From contig JAZDLC010000450.1 in the NCBI GenBank assembly GCA_043802345.1, positions 1 to 7,152 on the forward strand: a stretch of 7,152 nucleotides of DNA, read 5' to 3'. The DNA is from JAZDLC01 sp043802345 (GTDB lineage Bacteria; Planctomycetota; B15-G4; JADJEK01). The translations under genes and the position numbers were made by a program. The notes under the pieces are model-generated. The model ran no database searches. It saw only the letters and a program-made list of their open reading frames with translations, and was not told the origin of the DNA. Positions 5,090-7,152 of the stretch are shown one piece after another. Every line of letters begins with the position of its first letter. Positions within the stretch are counted from its first letter, which is position 1.

Positions 5090-6976
5090 TTACGGGGCAA
5101 ACGGAATCCGGGCTGCTTCCAGCAACTGCACGCGCTTTCCCGCGTCCGGCGCGGACAGGGCCGTGGACAGCTCCCGGTACGCGCATTGCAGGAGTTTTCC
5201 TCGCTCGCGGGCAGGGTGAAGCACGCTTCTCAGCAGCACGCTCCCCGGATACACCTCGTCTCTCGTCAAGTCCGAGACGACGCTCGAAAACAGCGTCCCG
5301 AGCAGGAGCGGGTCGCGTCTTCTGACTGCCTCCTTCCCGGCGCGCAGCCAGGCCGAACCCCGGAGATTCCTCCCCACCTGCCGGACCAGGATCTCCGCCA
5401 GCGCACCTTCTGCCTGCTCCACACCGATCAGGCCGGAGAGCAGTTCAGACAGCGGCGGCGCGGACATCGCCTCCACACCCGTGCGTGACGTGACGGCCAA
5501 CCCGTAGGTTGCCAGGGAGAGGGGATGGTCCGTGGCGAGAAAGGGACCGGCAATCCGGGCTGGAACGTGGCCCACGCCCAGCAGGCCCGCCCCGATCGCC
5601 CTCGCAAGATCGTCCTCCGCTCCGAGAAGGGGGCTCAGGGGCAAGGCGCCGCTGCTGGCGCAAAAGAGCATGCTGGCGCACTCCAGCGCCTGCCTGAAGG
5701 CGGCCGGCGGCACTCCCTCGGAGAGCACTTGAAACAGCACCTCCCCGACCTGGGCGTCTTCCGGAAAGAGCTCCGCCAATGCCAGGGCCGCGGCCACCCG
5801 CCGTTCTTGCGGACCTTCACCGGCACACTCCTCCAGCAGCGGCCTGGCGGCAAGATCCCTGCTGCTGGCGGCGAGAAAGCAGCCGGCCCGCTGGGAGGCC
5901 GGATCGGAAGAGCGGAGCAGATCCGGCAGGATCGACCGCGCCCAGGGAGCGTGGCGGGCCAGGTGGCGCAATTGCCTGGCCCGACTCTCCGGCGGCGTCG
6001 CCGAGGAGAGGAGTTCGAGATAGAGAGCGGGAGACTGCGAACCGGCCCCGATCGAAAGCAAGGCGGCCCAGCGGGCGCCAACTCCAGAGAGGCGTGACCA
6101 CTCGTCCGAGACGGCCTGCGCGGCTCCCTCCAGGCGCAGGGCCTGGAACAGCGCCGCCCGCGACGAGATCTCCTCCGGCGAGTCGCTTCCGTTCAGCAGC
6201 AGCTCCGTGAGAATGCTCGCCGCCCGCAGCTCTAAACCGTCAGCCAGACCTGGCTCCAGCGGCTCCTCCGGCTGATCCTCACGGGAGTTCTCCACCTCCG
6301 ATTCCATTCGGACCAGCCAGACCAGCCCCAGATCCTGCACCTCCAGCTCGCGCCGTCCGAGAATGCGGCGTAGGAGCGCCGCGTCGACCTCCGGCAGAAG
6401 CTCCAGCGCCGAGACAGGCAAGAGGGCCGGCGCGGGCAGGCACGGATCCAGTACGAGAGGCCGACCCGGCGGCAGCGCTTCCTGCATCCAGTCCAGGGCC
6501 ATTGCCAGCGGCAGCGGCGGGCCGACGGGCCAGGCCAGCCCGGTCACGGCTCCTTCCTCGAAGACCTTCAGGACCGCCTCGCCGACGATGTCCGTCCTCT
6601 TCACCGGGCGCCTCTTCGCTACAGTGGACACGAGCAGATCCTCCAGGAACGCGCGCGCCACCGGACGCGCCTCCAGGGGGCCGTCCTTCGCCAGGATGAG
6701 CAGCAGGCCGGCGCAGGCCGGCGTCCGGCGCACCGCGGACCGGATCCTCAGACGAACCTCCAGCGGGAGGGTCTCGAAGCAGAGGGTGATGCTGGAAAGA
6801 ACGTCCATCCGGACCAGATGGGGCGTGAGACTCCGCTGAGCGTCCCTGCGCACTGAAGCCCGGCCGTCCGCCAGCCGGGGCAGGAGTTCCTCGAGCTGGA
6901 AGACCGGCACGTCTTCTTGCTCCCCGGGAGGCACGGCGAGGACCACGAACAACGCCAGAACCCAGGCGGCAATCAC
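5090..6976 (-). CDS. Exported alpha-solenoid (HEAT-like) protein with a possible secretin-N-like segment
   Basis: 628 residues. The start chosen is GTG 6976-6974, because it overlaps the preceding stop as GTGA, has GGAG five bases upstream, and gives a signal peptide (hydrophobic WVLALFVVLAV near residues 5-15). Extending to ATG 7147 adds 57 Arg/His-rich residues that are antisense-like translation of the upstream gene's frame. The mature part is almost entirely helical with weak HEAT-like units, for example ELLPRLADG..SVRRDAQRSL at 29-50, DPASQRAGCFLAA at 358-370, and ERRVAAALALAELFPED at 391-407. Residues about 155-222 (ALDWMQ, GRPLVLDP, then ALLRRILGRRELEVQD and LGLVWLVR) resemble the short N-terminal STN/secretin-type fold, a tentative reading. 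Residues 224-250 are an acidic linker. No catalytic motif was recognised. It ends with TAA 5092-5090. It is probably a periplasmic scaffold or partner-binding protein co-transcribed with both neighbours. Confidence 0.85.
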   Translation of the reverse strand: MIAAWVLALFVVLAVPPGEQEDVPVFQLEELLPRLADGRASVRRDAQRSLTPHLVRMDVLSSITLCFETLPLEVRLRIRSAVRRTPACAGLLLILAKDGPLEARPVARAFLEDLLVSTVAKRRPVKRTDIVGEAVLKVFEEGAVTGLAWPVGPPLPLAMALDWMQEALPPGRPLVLDPCLPAPALLPVSALELLPEVDAALLRRILGRRELEVQDLGLVWLVRMESEVENSREDQPEEPLEPGLADGLELRAASILTELLLNGSDSPEEISSRAALFQALRLEGAAQAVSDEWSRLSGVGARWAALLSIGAGSQSPALYLELLSSATPPESRARQLRHLARHAPWARSILPDLLRSSDPASQRAGCFLAASSRDLAARPLLEECAGEGPQERRVAAALALAELFPEDAQVGEVLFQVLSEGVPPAAFRQALECASMLFCASSGALPLSPLLGAEDDLARAIGAGLLGVGHVPARIAGPFLATDHPLSLATYGLAVTSRTGVEAMSAPPLSELLSGLIGVEQAEGALAEILVRQVGRNLRGSAWLRAGKEAVRRRDPLLLGTLFSSVVSDLTRDEVYPGSVLLRSVLHPARERGKLLQCAYRELSTALSAPDAGKRVQLLEAARIPFAP

Positions 6977-7152
6977 TTCAGCTCCGTGCCCGGGACAGTC
7001 CCGATCAGCAACAACTCGTCGATGACGATCGCCGTGCGGGAGCGAATCTCGAGGTCGGATACCCGCGGACGCTCCTGCACCCGGAACCGATAGATGGTGT
7101 CGCCGTCGATGGCGAGGACGCATTCGGATGGCGATCCGGGACGCCACTCAAC
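6973..7152 (-). CDS. C-terminal end of an unidentified protein (5' end outside window)
   Basis: 59 codons are visible, entering from the right edge in frame and ending with TGA 6975-6973. The visible part contains LAIDGDTIYRFRVQERPRVS, then DLEIRSRTAIVIDELLLIGT and ends VPGTELK. The pattern is a run of beta strands (DGDTIYRFRV, AIVIDELLLI). It is loosely like the C-terminal beta domain of inner-membrane pilus or type II secretion accessory proteins (PilP/GspC type), but too short to assign. Its stop overlaps the GTG start of the exported protein by 4 bases, so the two are translationally coupled. Confidence 0.75.
   Translation of the reverse strand, partial: VEWRPGSPSECVLAIDGDTIYRFRVQERPRVSDLEIRSRTAIVIDELLLIGTVPGTELK
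6974..6985 (-). promoter_or_regulatory. Ribosome-binding site and coupled start (GGAG-N5-GTGA)
   Basis: On the minus strand GGAG (6985-6982) lies five bases before GTG (6976-6974), and the upstream stop TGA (6975-6973) shares two bases with that start. This decides the start of the 628-residue protein in favour of GTG 6976 over ATG 7147. Confidence 0.75.

Noticed and set aside
6977..7147. N-terminal extension of the solenoid protein to ATG 7147
   Set aside because: The extra 57 residues are Arg/His-rich out-of-frame translation of the preceding gene. GTG 6976 has a GGAG site, a GTGA overlap and yields a signal peptide.

Overview
This is a GC-rich bacterial window whose genes lie mostly on the minus strand. 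No rRNA, tRNA, CRISPR array or transposase gene was recognised. The gene content points to a Gram-negative-type, deep-branching lineage such as Planctomycetota or a similar phylum. It includes an MglA-like GTPase joined to a histidine kinase, a membrane-anchored protein built from carboxypeptidase-regulatory-like domains, an exported alpha-solenoid protein, and a YugP-type peptidase remnant next to a cyclodeaminase/cyclohydrolase. That lineage guess rests on family distribution and is weak.

Right part, minus strand, transcribed right to left. A gene entering from the right edge ends at 6973. It overlaps by 4 bases (GTGA) a 628-residue exported helical-repeat protein that starts at GTG 6976. 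After a 76-base gap comes a 525-residue fusion of an MglA-type small GTPase and a complete histidine kinase core (5013 to 3436). These three look like one transcription unit. The GTPase-kinase is the most striking gene: it has P-loop, PGQ, NKxD, H-box and all ATP-binding boxes, but the residue aligned with the MglA arginine finger is serine.

Middle, plus strand. A 667-residue membrane-anchored protein with six beta-sandwich (CarboxypepD_reg-like) domains occupies 1128-3131. The last 58 coding bases of this gene recur at 3443-3500 with 52/58 identity. Four of the six differences are synonymous, so the second copy looks like the tail of a lost paralogous gene rather than a fresh duplication. 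Between the two copies lies about 300 bases of repeat-rich DNA: a 13-base inverted repeat, tandem TACTCG hexamers around a small hairpin, and a further inverted repeat.

Left part, minus strand. A cyclodeaminase/cyclohydrolase (FTCD_C family) gene starts at 677 and leaves the window. It overlaps by 8 bases the end of a YugP-like zinc metallopeptidase. Only the last ~65 residues of that peptidase survive, and homology stops at about position 873.

Taken together, the plus-strand segment of roughly 874-3500 looks like a block set into, or replacing part of, minus-strand genes. On its left it truncates the peptidase. On its right it has replaced the kinase's own C-terminal tail with antisense read-through of the paralogue remnant. 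Insertion with deletion, recombination between paralogues, or an assembly join could each explain this.
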